Origin: Melanocharis versteri
Taxonomy: Eukaryota > Chordata > Aves > Passeriformes > Melanocharitidae
Length of the DNA stretch: 64,000 nucleotides
Assembly (NCBI GenBank): GCA_013397845.1
Contig: VZTG01009141.1
Coordinates: 179,893-243,892 of the forward strand
Direction of reading: 5' to 3'
Position numbers and translations under genes: made by a program. The stretch's first letter is position 1; the number at the start of each line of letters is the position of its first letter. The notes below the pieces were generated by a model. It saw only the letters and a list, made by a program, of their open reading frames with translations, was not told where the DNA came from and searched no databases. Below, piece by piece: positions 1 through 12,900 of the stretch.

Positions 1-436
1 CGGCGGCACAGCAGCTCCGGCTGCCTGCCCGGGCCGCCGCCGGCCTCGCCGCCCGCCGCGCTGCCCGCCGAGCCCCCCGAGAAGCGCAACACGCTGGACG
101 TGGGCGAGGTGCTGAGCCAGGCGGACCCGCTGTCGCGGCTGGAGCGCTGGGAGCGCAGCAAGAGCAAGAACCGGACCCTGGATAACAGCGACCTGCAGCG
201 GCTCTCGGAGCGCCTGGGCCGGGAGGGCCCCGCCGCCGGCAGCGAGCACCGGCTGCTGCGCTTCTTCAGCGGCATCTTCGCCCGCAGGGACGGCCCCGCC
301 GCCCTCTTCGGCAGCCCCCACGGGCGCTCCCCGCGCAGCAGCTTCTCCAGGTCCAGGGCTTATTTTAGCAGCCTCAGGAGAGCCGCCGTGGACATGCAGT
401 CCAGCTCCGAGAGCATCAACGGGTCCCCCCAAAAAG
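1..436 (+). CDS. AGAP1: AGAP1 exon with alternative N-terminus (5' partial)
   Basis: Seen: the frame is open from base 1 through 145 codons and ends one base into a codon (phase 1) at a GT at 437-438. The sequence is GC- and CpG-rich. The peptide is rich in Arg, Ser and Pro, with an ERWERSKSKNRTLDNSDL block at about residues 47-64, LLRFFSGIFARRDG at about 84-97, and a Ser-rich end (SSSESINGSPQK). No ATG lies in frame before codon 132. The apparent start at base 100 is a GTG codon inside the open frame, so the true start is off the left edge. Splicing to 30178 completes a GAT (Asp) codon and gives SPQK-DAFVNSQEW, so the phase fits. Known: AGAP proteins have variable N-termini ahead of the GTPase-like domain. 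Inferred: this is the first coding exon, or part of it, of a long AGAP1 isoform. The canonical short N-terminal exon was not recognised in the window. The function of this N-terminus is unknown to me. Confidence 0.85.
1..436. promoter_or_regulatory. CpG island over first visible exon (left end cut)
   Basis: CpG dinucleotides are dense from base 1 to about 440 and become sparse by about 800, while the following intron is CpG-poor as usual in birds. An island over a 5' coding exon suggests that the promoter of this isoform lies shortly left of the window. No TATA box or initiator can be placed because the upstream side is missing. Confidence 0.7.
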
Positions 437-540
437 GTGCCCGTCCTTGTGTCGCCTGGGCGGCTCGGCGTCGGTGCTGGGGGATGGACGGTGGGGCTGT
501 CATGTGCGAGGAGAGGGAGATGCTGCACTGGGGTGCATCA

Positions 541-722
541 GGGTGGAGAGACCCTGGCACAGGGTGCCCAGAGAAGCTGTGGCTGCCCCATCCCTGGAAG
601 TGTCCAAAGCCAGGATGGATGGAGCTTGGAGCAAGCTGGGATAGTGGAAGGTGTCCCTGCCCATGGCACGAGGTGCTGTTTGAGGTCTCTCCCGACCCGA
701 ACCATTCCATGGTTCTGTGGAT
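541..722 (+). repeat. CR1 LINE 3' fragment
   Basis: The fragment runs from the CCTGGCACAGGGTGCCCAG motif through TCCCTGGAAGTGTCCAA and GGAAGGTGTCCCTGCCCATGG to an ACCATTCCATGGTTCTG tail. It begins about 100 bases after the exon 1 splice donor. Confidence 0.9.
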
Positions 723-2488
723 GCAGCGTGCTCTGAAGCACATGGTAGCACAGCTCTGCGGAGTGCAGGTCAAGCTGTGTGTGTCCTCCTGAACCAAAAA
801 TCCCTTTCTGGGGTCATTGATTGTGCATTCTAGGACAGCTGAGCGAGGCAAGTGTAGCTCGTTTAATTATGGAATAGAAGCTGAACTGGAGTGCTGCTGT
901 ATATAGGTCACTGGGTGGCCCAGTGCTGCACAGCACTGGGACTTTTGGAAAGACTTCTGTAATCTGAAAGATGGGTTGTGTCGGTCAGAAATGTGCCTGC
1001 TGGAGAAGTGAGTGAATGCTGGGGTAAAGGTGTGGTAAATCCTGCACGTTCACTGTAATAAAAGAGCTTGAACTGAGTTAGATATTTTTGAAGAACACGG
1101 CAAAGACTCAGAAGCCGCGCTCTTTGAATTATTTTATTATTTGAGTCGTTTTATGTAGCTGTGTACAAATTAGCCAGAGCGTTTCTAGTCTAGGTGGAAA
1201 TCAGATGGGGAATTCTGGGGTTTGTGAATCCCTCAGATACAAGAAAAACTTGAACAAGAGCCTTGCTGTGGGATGGAGGTACCTCACTGTGGGGTGGCAG
1301 GGAAGAGCTGACGAGCTGCTTTCTGTGAGGATCTGGAAGGATCCCGGTATCGTTGGCTGGGACGTGTCAAACCAGAAATGCTGGTTGTGGAGCTTCATTG
1401 TGAGACGGTGCTTTCTTCTAGCTGTGCTTTCAGATCTTTAATAAGTATCTGTGATGAAACATTTAACCAGCAATTACAGTCGCCTTTGAGCGCTAAGTGC
1501 TTATCAGGTGGCAAATGATCTCTGAGTTGCTGCTTTTCTGAAAATACAATTCTCAATTAGATTAAGCTTTCATAGAGGCCCAGGTAGAGCAGAGGATGGT
1601 GTGGAGTTGGGGCCAGGTGGTTTATTGGGGAAAGCAATAACCAGCTGCCAGCTTCCTTACGGATGCAGAGCTCCTGCTGGGTTGCAGCGTGCCCAGAGTT
1701 TGAGGCACGAGGAGCAGAGCCAAACATTTAGACCTGGTAACTGAGGACTGTAAGGTTTTATTGATGTAGAGGCATTCATGTGGGCTTATAATAATCCTGA
1801 CGGAAATTGTGGTCTGACCTTGGTTAAAGTTCAAGGTAACCACAACAGAGAATTACTTCACAGGGCTCTTTATGCCTGTCCTGTGCCAACACACTCCAAT
1901 TCTTGCTCTCTTCCAAGTGCACACGGTCGTATACTGGGAGCACAGTCCTCCCAGCCTGGGAGGAGGCTTCAGTTAATCAATAACTCTCGGTACACAGCAC
2001 TAAGATGTTCCAGAGAGGTTCTTCCTGTGCGTGCCACTGCCAAATTTATCTGGTGCAACGAAGCCTTGAGGCTCGTTCTCCAGAAAATTTGTCCCTGGCT
2101 GCAGTAGGTAGCAGTGTTGCAGGCTCGTGTGATGGGTCAGCAGGCCTGGTGTGCTCTGCTTCCTTCCCTTTTTCCTTCCTTTTTTTTTGGGAAAAAAAGC
2201 TTGTGCACAGCTCCAGCTGTTGCTCGTTGGTGACTGTTAGAAAGCTGATCTTAAACTTTAATTTCTCCTACTAAATATTAAGAAAAATGTTTACAATTAG
2301 CATGCTAAATATATTTTACTATTTTAAGGTTGGAACAAGCTGCTGTTCGGCCAGAACTTGTCTTTTGCTTCTTTTAGTTGGTGTGGAGTTGGTGTGCTCT
2401 TGACAGTCCTGTGCACGGATTCTGGAGTAATCACAGACACATAAGTGGAACCCTAATTTCAGTGTGGATTTTATTCCTTGGAAACTTG

Positions 2489-2703
2489 AAGAAATTCTTG
2501 GCTGTGAGGGTAGGGAGGCCCTGGCACAGGGTGCCCAGAGAAGCTGTGGCTGCCCCTGGATCCCTGGCAGTGTTCAAGGCCAGGCTGGACAGGGCTTGGA
2601 GCAGCCTGGGACAGTGGAAGGTGTCCCTGCCCATGGCAGGGGGTGGAATGGGATGAGCTTTGATGTCCCTTCCAACCCAAACCAGTTTGTGATTTTATGA
2701 TTC
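2489..2703 (+). repeat. CR1 LINE 3' fragment
   Basis: It shows the same motif order as the copy at 541, with the GGATCCCTGGCAGTGTTCAAGG variant and a TTTGTGATTTTATGATTC tail at its right end. Confidence 0.9.
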
Positions 2704-4787
2704 TACACTTGTTTCCCTCATGCCCTTGGTATTCTGTGTGTTTGGTGCCGTGCATGAGATATTTGATTTTGTACTTTCAACAAAAAGCCTCCCCGAGGTC
2801 TTAAGAGAAAGTAGAATTTTTGAAAAACGTAGCTCGTTGGCATTTTTAGCTTGAAATATTCACCCGGGTACTGTGATACCTGCTTGGATGATATTTCCTG
2901 AAAAGAAACACCTTACTTTCCCTGCCACAGTCAGGTGTAATACCGTTTTGAACAAGTTTTTAAGCAGAAGAGTCAAGAATTTTTAGATCTACATGCTTTT
3001 GATGTTACTGAGTTTGACTTTAAGTAGTGAAGTGGGTAAAGGTTGATTTTTGGCTGCGGTCAGTCTCTGAACTCTCAGTAGTTATTCATGCTGTCACTAA
3101 ACAGCCCTTGAGCATCAAGCCTTTTCCTTTTCTACCTGCAAACCTCACTTGCTGTGATATTGTTGGCCTCAAATCTATGCAAGCAACAATTCCCAAAACT
3201 TCTGGAAGGGGAAGCAGGGGATCCATTATTTGAAGGAAAAAAGGTTTTTCTATGTGCATGACCGCTATCCCCAAAGGCAAAAAGAGAAACTTCCACAAAC
3301 TTCAAGCCAGAGAAGTTATTTTTGCCTTAAACTCTTTAGAAGAAGTCATTAAGGGCAGTGTCATTCCTCATCTGAACTTTTTTCTCCTTGAAGTTTTCAT
3401 TATTCTTTCCTGATGAGAGGAACGCTTGCTGCTCTGGAGGAAGAGGAGGAGGATGGCTCTGAGGCTGAGGGCGTGGGGGGTGGTGTTAAAATAGTTTCTT
3501 TTTCAGCGGTTCTCACTTGCTGCTTTTGTTTTGAGATAAGTTTGTTTGAATAACCCCTCTTTAGGGTATACTAAGCAGATTTGGATATCAAAATTGTTGA
3601 CTATCAAAAAGAGTATCATTATAATATGATAAACTGCTCTTTTGAGTTTTTTTCCCCCGAGGTTTTAGAGGAGTTAGTTTTAAGCTCTTATCTCAAATTC
3701 TCTGCAGCTTAGAGTCGTGGGAAGCAGGGGGAAGCTGCTGAGTGATCTCTGTTGGAGGCCTCCAGCCTTTCCTTGCAAAGCTTCACTTGAGATAATTCTT
3801 GTTAGTTCTGTGTCATCTCCCTGCTCCCCTGGTCAGTGCTCTGCTGTGCTGCTGGCTTTCCCAGTCTGATGTGCGCCCTTACGGATGAGTGGGCAGAGAT
3901 TTGGAGCACATGGCATTTGAGCAGGAAGATGCAAATGCACTGGAGCTGGTCCTGTGTGGCTCCCTGCTTCGTAGCTGCAGGTTTTTGGTGCTGTGCTGGC
4001 ATAAGCATGATGTTTTTCAATGCTGGACAGTCCCTGATTTCATGAACTAAAAACCTGCTAGGACTCTTTCAGCCGTTTCAGTTATTGTGAGTGTTGTCTA
4101 GAGGTTGTTATGAAAATAAAACCCAGCAGATAAATAGATTGCAGTTGGGGTCAAGCATTTTCAAGCATTGTCTAAGAGGGTTTTTTATTATTATTTATTG
4201 GGTAGGTCTTGTGTCAAGCAAAATGAATGCCAGCTGCACTGATAGAGGCAGATGATTAAGAACTGGACTGGTATTAAGGTCACTGGCTGAATTAGAGAAT
4301 GAGATGGATTAATGTTTGCACAATATTGAAGTATGTGCCAGCTGCTAGCAGCCGCGCTCTTTGTTTTTCTCTTAAAACTGAAAAGAAATGTAGAATTTTA
4401 ATGCCTCTCTGCTATAAACTTGACAGTTAAATGCCTAATGGCAGTAATGAGTAACTTTGTTGGGACAGATCGCTGAACACTTCTGTGAAGTGGTGTGCAG
4501 GCATTCATCTCCGTTCCCTCCCAAACCGAGCTCTGTAAATTGAATTAGCCTTCTGTTGTTTTGCCAGAGATCTGCCTGTTCCTTGGTTTCCCACTCCAGG
4601 TAACGACGTGTTTATCTAATGAAGCTCCTGCAGTCAACCAAAGCACAGTTTGCACGAGGAAAAGAAACATTCAGAACACGATATTCCTTTTCCTACCCTG
4701 CTGATTCCTTGCCTTGAATTTGAGGTTGCTCAGTGTGACGAGACGCCGAGTGCCAGCTCCTGCCCTTGGGTGCCTGCAGCACTACAG

Positions 4788-5310
4788 GCTGAGGGAAGAG
4801 TGGCTGGAAAGGATCCGTAGGGAGAGGAGCTGGAGGTGCTGGGCAGCAGCAGGGGGGCAGGAGGCTGATGGCCCCCGGGCTGTGGTGACCACAGGGACAT
4901 GGAGGGGCTGGAGCGTGCCCAGGGAAGGGGCTGGAGCCCCAGGAGAGGCTGAGGGAGCTGGAAAGGGGCTCAGCCTGGAGCAAAGGAGGCTCAGGGGGAC
5001 CTTGTGGCTCTGCACAGCTCCCTGACAGGAGGGGCAGTGAGCGGGAGTCAGGCTCTGCCCCCAGGGAACAGGGACAGGAGGAGAGGGAACGGCCTCAGGC
5101 TGGGCCAGGGGAGGCTCAGCTTGGACAGCAGCAGGAATTTCCCCATGGAAAGGGTTGTCAGGCTTTGGAGTGGAGCCTCCATCCCTGGAAGTGTCCAAGG
5201 AAGGCCTGGATGTGGCACTCCGGGCTGGTGACGAGGTGGGGATCAGTCGGTAAAACAGCTCAATGGCCTTGGAGGGCTTTTCCAATCTGAATGATTCTGT
5301 GGTTCTGAGG
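4788..5310 (+). repeat. CR1 LINE 3' fragment, longer copy
   Basis: It contains AGGAGAGGCTGAGGGAGCTG, CAGCCTGGAGCAAAGGAGGC, GGCCTCAGGCTGGGCCAGGGG and AAAGGGTTGTCAGGC, and ends in AATGATTCTGTGGTTCTG. This is the CR1 subfamily with a 'GGCTTTTCCAATCTGAATGATTC' end. It explains the open frames on both strands here. The exact left edge is uncertain. Confidence 0.85.
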
Positions 5311-5899
5311 AGCACAGGGTTCCTCTGGAACTCTGCTCGTCCTGGTAAGTCTACAGTTACTGGTTTTTCAGAGGTGGAGTCTGATGTGAGGTGGCAGATG
5401 AGCTTTTTCCTGAGACCAGAGGAGGGTTTGAGTTGCTCATAGTTGCTGCATGACTTGACTGCAGTTCTTTGCTGGATGTAATGGTCATTCTGCCCTGCGA
5501 CATGAAATCACTGGTACCAGATGCTGAACCCTTACTCTCTCCAGTGAAGCAGCCAGAACCTGCCATCGCTCCCGTTTCACAAGATACAATTTCAAAGCAG
5601 CCTAAGTTCATTAGCAGGGCTGCGTCCAGGTCTCAGTTTCCTAGATCACTGCTGAAGAACCACTTGGGTGTATTTGAATGAGCAGTTTGGCTCTCTGCTG
5701 AGGAGCAGAGCTAATTTTGATCCTGCAGAGCTGATGACCAGCAGCAGTTGAACACTGATTGCCCAGCTACAACTCTCCAGTCACCAAATAATGAGTGTAA
5801 AACGATGGCGTGCACCGGGGTTTTCTTTGGCACGGCCGTAACCTCAGGAATCGGTATTTGGAAAGCAGAGGGCAAATGTTTTCAGTGCCTGAATGTTCC

Positions 5900-6330
5900 T
5901 TTTCACTTCGGGCTGCATCGGATTTAACAAGAAATCATTAATGCAGACTGTTAATGTGCTGGTGTTACTTTTGATAAGTGGTGTTGGGATTTCCCCATGG
6001 CAACTGCAGTAAACACACAGCGAGAGGCACTTTCTGCCAAAAACCACAGAATGGCTTTTTTCATGTGCGAGGAAAAAGAAATGTCAGTATATTGAACCCG
6101 TGAAACTATCATCTATTTTGTTCATGAAAAGCATCCAACATAAAGCTATTATCTTGATGGGAGTTGAAAACGGGGCGTTTGATGATTTTGATGGTTCAGG
6201 CTGGTACATAATGACAGTGTGTGACAAATACTTGTGCTTTATTGACAAAATAGTACCAAATGTTTCCTTAAAGCAAAGCAGGCGGCAAATGCCAGCGAGA
6301 GAATAAGCAAAAAAGCGCACTGTAGCTTTC
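5900..6330. other. Possible conserved non-coding block
   Basis: The block is repeat-free, AT-rich and of even composition, with mixed short motifs such as TTAATGTGCTGGTGTTAC and TTGATGGGAGTTGAAAACGG and no CR1 or homopolymer. Frames on both strands are open for 60-90 codons but resemble no protein I know. The call rests on texture only. Confidence 0.25.
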
Positions 6331-8337
6331 TGCAATCTTTTTTTGATCATCACAGACGACATTAATGGCGGGCCTTGTTATTTATTGAGGTTTCCTTAGG
6401 GAATAGGAAGGGAAGCAAGGCAGAGAGTCCTGCAGTGCAGCTGTTGGGCTGCAGGAACAGCTGTGAGGGGTTTGGAGCAGGCAGGGACTCGGGGCAGCGT
6501 GTCTGTCACGCGGGTCACTTGGTCAATAGGTCTCGTTTGGAGGGATATTTGTCGAGTGAGTTCACTTCAGTCATGGTTTAACCTCATGGTCGGTACTCGT
6601 TCTCGTGTTTTGGGCTCCGTTGAGGCTGTCCAGATGAAGATGTAAAGGTCACTTGTCTGAAGGGATAACCCAGAGTAAATCTCTCCATGTATTGAGATGT
6701 TACAGCAAGGGCTTTATGAGGAGCCCTGTAGGATCTGGCTGTAACGTCAGTACAGTCCCTGGGATTTACGAGGTAGGCACGTCTGTATTTCCTGGCTGTA
6801 AATGTTCCACGTGGGTGGTATTCAAAGTCTGTCTCCTCGCTTTGAGAAATGTTCCCTCTGTATCGCCTGACACCCGTTATTTGTACCTTTATTTTCACTA
6901 GCTTATAGATAGAGAGAGCTGTTGAATTAAAGATTTGGCAATGTCGGTTCTGGTTATATCAAGCAAGTTTGATTTTTAAATGAACTGATGGTGTGTCTCA
7001 ACTCCTGAGCTTGGGGAAGTTCATTTCAGCCTTGAAGGTACTTAATAAGAAATAAATTCAAAGCTTCTTGGAAAAATCCCAGTGTTAGTAAAGGGTTCTT
7101 GTTCTTCACAGCTCCCATTTTGTGAATGAAGCCTCCCAGCAGATCTTTCCTACTTGGAAGGATTAGATGCTGATGTTTTGCTACTTAGATATGAAGGGGA
7201 GCTCAAATACTGTGCTGAGTGCTGCCAGCTCCTGGTGCTTCCAAGTGATTTATAATCCCTCTTTGTTTGCACGTATTTGTCAGTCAGCTTGTCTGGCTCC
7301 TTCGACAGAGAATCTGGATTCCTAAAAATGCTGCTTTAGGACTTGGTGTGTATATCCATATACATATACACGCGTGGGGTTTGAGAAGAGGGTTCTGCAT
7401 CGCTGATGCAAGTTCTTTCCCTCTTATTCCCATGCAAACAGTTGCTTAACAGCAGTGCCAATGTATTAAACATAAGGGAAAACTGGTAAAAAGTGGGTGC
7501 TGAAGCACTCGGTGCAGCTGAATTTGATTGGATTTGTAGGGATGTGCAAGGCATTTTCAGGGCTGCCTCCCTCCTTAGTTCCTCTGCTGCTTCTGTGGGT
7601 GCAGATGTTATTTGGGCGTTAAAAGCACAATATTTCACCTTAATGAGTTACTGTTTATTCTCACTTCTAAGTGGCACTTGGTTTTTTTTTAGGTTGAACC
7701 CTGAGAAATCAGGAGTGGCCCTTCACCCTGCTAGTGTTGCTGTGATGAGCATTCCTGCAGAGGTGATGCTCTCCCTCCTCCCAAAACCGAGGGCTCCCAA
7801 ACCCCAAAGCCTTTTTTGGGCTGAGTGGCAGAAGGACAGAGTGCCTGAGACATCTCCTGCCCTTCCAGGGCTCCGTTTTTATCCGGGGTAAACTGCCTGG
7901 GAAACTGGGATGTTGACCCAACTGTTCCTTATGCACCACCCTCATTCAGGAGCTCCTCTCTTCAGAGATATGGAAATATTTATGTTGGCAAGGCAACAAT
8001 TTTTATGCCTCGACCTCTGTGTCCTGCAGGGAAAAGTCCGATTTTGTGCTGGTGGAGGATACAAGGTTTAACTTTTCTCCGGTTTTAATTACTCAGGCTG
8101 TTAAAATTGACTGTGTGTTGATCTTCACTGCTTTCAGGGGATTGTGCTCAGGCCTTGGAAAGAAATTAAAATTTCGTCTTCTCTAACCTGACTTGAACTG
8201 AAATATCCCGTTTTACCTCATCCTCGGCTGCAGATTGTTGGTTTCCTTGCTCAGGCTGCTCTTCTTCCCAGTCCAGGGTGGCAGATCCTCGCTGGCTGTC
8301 ACTGGTACCCCTCTCACTGTGAGTGTCCTGTTGTCCC

Positions 8338-8616
8338 CTCCTCAGGGACACCTTCCACTGTCCCAGGCTGCTCCCAGCCCACTCCAGCCTGGCCTGGGAC
8401 ACTTCCAGGGATCCAGGGGCAGCCCCAGCTTCTCTGGGCACCCTGTGCCAGGGCCTCCCCACCATCTGAGTGAAGAATTTCTTCCCAATATCTAATCTAA
8501 ATCTCTCTTCTTTTACTTTAATACAGTTCCCCCTTGTCCTGTCACTGTCTGCCCATGTAAAAAGCCCCTTTAGGTACTGAAAGTCTGCAGTGAGATCTCC
8601 CCAGAGCCTTCTTACG
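8338..8616 (-). repeat. CR1 LINE 3' fragment, reverse
   Basis: Read in reverse, it runs from AAGGCTCTGGGGAGATCTC to the GGAAGGTGTCCCTGAGG block. The usual ATTCTATG tail is missing at its left (3') end, so this copy has lost its 3' terminus. Confidence 0.85.
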
Positions 8617-9906
8617 TCCTGACTTGTTAAATTTGTCAATGAAGAGTTGGTTTTAATAGAAAGAGGCTAATTTCTGCCCTCAGGAGGAGGTGTTACCTTT
8701 GATTTTGTGCTGTTGGCCAGGAATTTCCTCTGCTTTCCAGCACGGTGAGCCATGTGCTACTCAAGAGTTAACTGGAGATGTTTTAATTCCATGTGGAGTT
8801 GCGCATGGCAGGATTGTTTCCCAAGGGTCAGAGGAAGAAGAAGGCAACACTGAAGGACTCCTTCTGAAAAAGATGTTTTTTCTGAAAAAAAAACAACCAC
8901 TTTCAAGCAGTGTTTGAAAGTTCCTGGGAGTGAAGGGCCTCCTTCAGCTCCAGTGCACGGTCTCTGTGGGGTCACCTGGGTGTTAGTGAAACGCCTTTGA
9001 ATGCGAGAGGTTCTGGCCAAAATATGTTATTTTTGCATCCGATTTTCATCTCCCTGAAATATCTTAGCCTGTCTTAAGTCTTCAGAATTCCTGGCTATTT
9101 CTGAGTGAGCTGAAAAGTCACTGCTTAGGGCAGGTGATGGTATTTGAGATTAGAACGTTGCTGTGAACGAAGAGCTGAACTTCAGCTTCTGGGCGAGGTG
9201 GGGATAGGGCCTTCGAGGAGGGGAACTGAAGTTCTCAGAAAAAAACCTCTTTATTTCCAGTTTAGATTATCTGCAGAGCTTCCCGGGTGACTCAGGGTGA
9301 GGTTATTTGAGAATGACAGGCTCTGAAAAGAGCAGGTTGGGATCAGATAAGAGAGGTGTACGTTTGACTGTGTGTAAAGATGTGTAAACAGCTTGGTTAT
9401 TTCTGTATGTATGCACCAGAGGCATGGAAATGCTGAGAGTCTTGTTTGGCTGCCTGGAAAACTTGTGGGAATCCTTCTCCTTTTTGCCCCTTCTTTTCTC
9501 TTGGTCTTGTGAACATAAAGGGTGGGGAGTGAAAAGCGAAATCGTGCAGTTGGTTTGCTTTATGTTCGGACTTCAACATTCCTGAGATTATTGCCACTTT
9601 TTACTATTGCCACCTGCTTCACCTCCTCACTCCCGGCTTGGGGAGGCCCTGCAGAGCCTCAGGTGTGTCCTCTGACTGCTGCCTGCCACTGAATCACCTG
9701 CTAATGCAGTTGACCTCCGGCCCTTTGAACCGACTCTATTTTTAACCTAAAGCAGGGAGGAGAATTCATGCTAAGTAGAGGCTGATCAGACAGCACTGCA
9801 GTCATCTGAAGACTTGTTGTTGCTCTCACTGCCCTCTTCCTTCAGGAAACAGAGCTGATAGCGTGGAAGAACTTGTTCTGAAAAGCACTTGGAGAGATTC
9901 CCAAAT

Positions 9907-9958
9907 TAAAAAAAAAAAAGTAATGTGTGTGTGTATATATATATATATGTATATGTAT
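9907..9958 (+). repeat. A-run followed by (GT)n(AT)n microsatellite
   Basis: A run of twelve A ends at 9919. A short (TG)n that passes into (TA)n with interspersed TG follows at about 9924-9958. It is likely to be length-variable. Confidence 0.9.
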
Positions 9959-12900
9959 AGTCGTGGAATCTGAAAGTTTTTCAGTTCAGTTGTGCCTGTA
10001 AAATAGAAACACGACGGCTGCTATTTTATAACAAGGCTGCACACCGTTGTTTTCTAGTTTTGGCAGGTGATTTCATCCAGTTTAACTCTGATTAAGGTAT
10101 CACAGTGCTGGACAGATGTGCTGCTTCTGTCCTGAGGTGGCTGTGCAGTGTTGCCTTGCCCTCATCCTGTGTATTTCTGCCACAGTGCCCGAGTTCCACT
10201 TGGTTCAGCGGTAAAGCTAAAAATCAAGAGGAGACCTTTCAGTGAGTTCTCCCAGTCCGTGTCAGCCCAGTTCACAACCCCAGATGCCCTTCTCAGTCTC
10301 ACAGCTTACTGGCAGAAACAAATAATCTTCCCTTGAAGGACGGGGGGGATTAAAGTGCAGGTCAGTGTTGGTCCTGTGGCTGGAGCACATCTCTCATTCA
10401 GTGTGCCTCTCGGTGGTGGTAGAGGCTCCTTGCCCCTGGAGCATTCCTGATCCAGGTGCTCCTGGGTGGGTGAGCAGGATGTCAGTCCCACTCCTTACTT
10501 CCTCCCAGATTCTCCCACCCCAGCCTCAGCCCGAGCAGCACCAGTGTTCGTGTTGTCCTTTGTTTAAGGAGGGAACTTTTCTGTCAGGTGGCTTTTGCTG
10601 CTGGTTTCCATCTGATCCCTTTGGAACCCATCCCGATGTGGGGTGGTGAAACAGCAGGGCTTGATTTTGAGAGACCTCTGTGTCCCTTCTGGATCAAGTC
10701 TGAGGGTCTGCAAGGAAGCGTCTCGGAAGCAGGACTTTCCTGGGATTGCTTTGGTAGGGGGAACAGAACGCTGCATTTAAAATAAACGACTCCAGAACAA
10801 AGTGGGATTTAGCTGCTGCATTAATTACAGTTTCCCTCTAGATAACTGTGAAGGGATGCTGTGTTAACTCCTCCCTATGATTAGATGCCTTTTCCCATCG
10901 AAGTGGAAGTTCTGATTTCCTTGTGGATCACGGATTGCAGTCCCAGGTGTTGTATTTCACACTGTTCCATTGAAACTTCAGTATGAAATCCCTGCAAGCC
11001 CTCCATGTGCAGCTGTGGGATTTCACCTGGGAATCCTTTCATTCAGGTGGCTTGGAAAAGAAGGAAATTGTTCTTGGAGCCCCTCCTGGAAGTTTCTTTG
11101 GCAAGAGCACAGGCCATGCCTGTCAAGGTTGGCTGCAGTAACCAGGCAGAGGTGACAGGGTGAAGCTCCTCTTCTTTATACTCACAGGGTGTGTTCCTGT
11201 CACAGCTTGCCTTAACCTCTACCCTCGCAAAGCATGTCAGGAATTGACTGATAACAAATCCCTTTCCATCCCCAAATAAAGAAGAAATCCAGTGTGATCC
11301 GAGCGTGCCTGCTCTGGTTTGTATTTTTAGGGCCCCCAGGTTGAGAATCAGCAGTGTCAGTGTGATGTTCCCCATGAAGAGTGTGGATAAAGCATGCAGA
11401 CAGGTCGTTTTTGTGTGGAAGAACTGATGGAAAAGCAGTTTGGTGTTGGGGGCTTGACAGCTTTAAGGGGTGATGGAGCTGGTTATGACTTAATAATGAT
11501 TTATAAAAGGTGTGTGACCCTGTTTCCACAAGCACAAGACTTTATCAGCTTTCCTTCAGCTGTCGTTGGCTTCCAGTGGTGTCCTGTCCCCAAATTCCCC
11601 ACTGCAGGTGTCTGCTGGTGGCTTCTGGGGTGGCTCTGGGTGTCCCTCAGCCCATGTTGGCTTTTCCAGCCCTATCTGTGTCCAGCCTCCTTCCCCAGCC
11701 CACTCCCAGCTGCCCCTGGGGAACAAAACCAGAGGAATTTCCCTGTTCTGCCCTCCTGCAGGAGGGAGCTGCATCACCCAGCCGAGCTCCAGTGAGCTCT
11801 GCAGCTTTGGGACAGAGAATTCCTGCTCCCTCTTTTCATGTTTCACTCTTACAGCAGCGTTACGTGATTCACACTCTTCAGTAAAAAGCTGATTTCTTTC
11901 TGGGCCCGATCTGAGTTCCTTTCCTGCAGAAACATCCCAGGAATGTGTCACTGCAGTGTCACAAACACCGCTGGCCTTTGCTGTTTACATGTGCTGTCCC
12001 CTGTCCCCCAGCGCTGGCAGCGCCGTCGGTCCTCAGGGGAGGAGGAAGGAAGGGTTTTGTGCAGTGAAAACGGAACAAAAATCACATCCAAAACACAAAA
12101 TACATTTTTTTTTCCCTGCTAAGGGTAATACAAATGGCTTTCTGTGTGTTTTTTCAGTCATTCAAAGGATGAGCTTTGATAAATACTCGGCCAACAAGCC
12201 GTGGGTGCTGGATGGGAGCTCAGGGAGCCTCATGTAACCTCCACAGAGGGCTTCCCAGATAAACCAAGGCTAAATTTGGGCTCACACCACTGTAGTTTAG
12301 CTTATCTTGTCAGCTCTTGTACCCTTTTCAGCCAGTCTCAGAGGAATTTTTTTTTTTTTCCTTAATTCCCTTTTTTCAACAAACTCCCTTTTTTCATTGG
12401 CGTGGCATTTTTGGGGCATTACATGTGATTTATTTACATCTCTATTAGGACATAATTTTTATATAATGTATAAATACATGTCAAATGAAGTCTGCTTGCA
12501 ATGCCTTTATTTCAGGCACATTCCTCTGCATATTTAATAATTTTATGGCTGTGGCTAAGCTGGTGAGCTGTGTGATAGGAGTTTGGAGTCAGGCTGTGCT
12601 CTTGCTCTCTGGGAATTTTTGAGTAATAAAGGCAGTTGTGTTCAACTCATGAAATCACTTAAAGTGTATTTTACCACCTTTATTTCTTCGTGTTTGTTTA
12701 GTGGAATATGCACCCAGCAAGCCAAACCTAGGAAAAAGTGATTGCAGAACCAATAAAATCAGCTGGGTGTTGAAATAAGCAGTTTTGCAGCATTCTCACT
12801 TGTATTTTTTTCCTTCATTTCAATGTCTTGTTTTTTCCAGTGGACGACTTGTGCTTAAAACCTTGGGCCTCAAAGTGCTTGGGAGGCTTTTTGTTGTTTT

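Noticed and set aside
4693..5315. Overlapping 96-177 codon frames on both strands
   Set aside because: They lie in a CR1 copy; the GC-rich, stop-poor repeat gives open frames in several phases.
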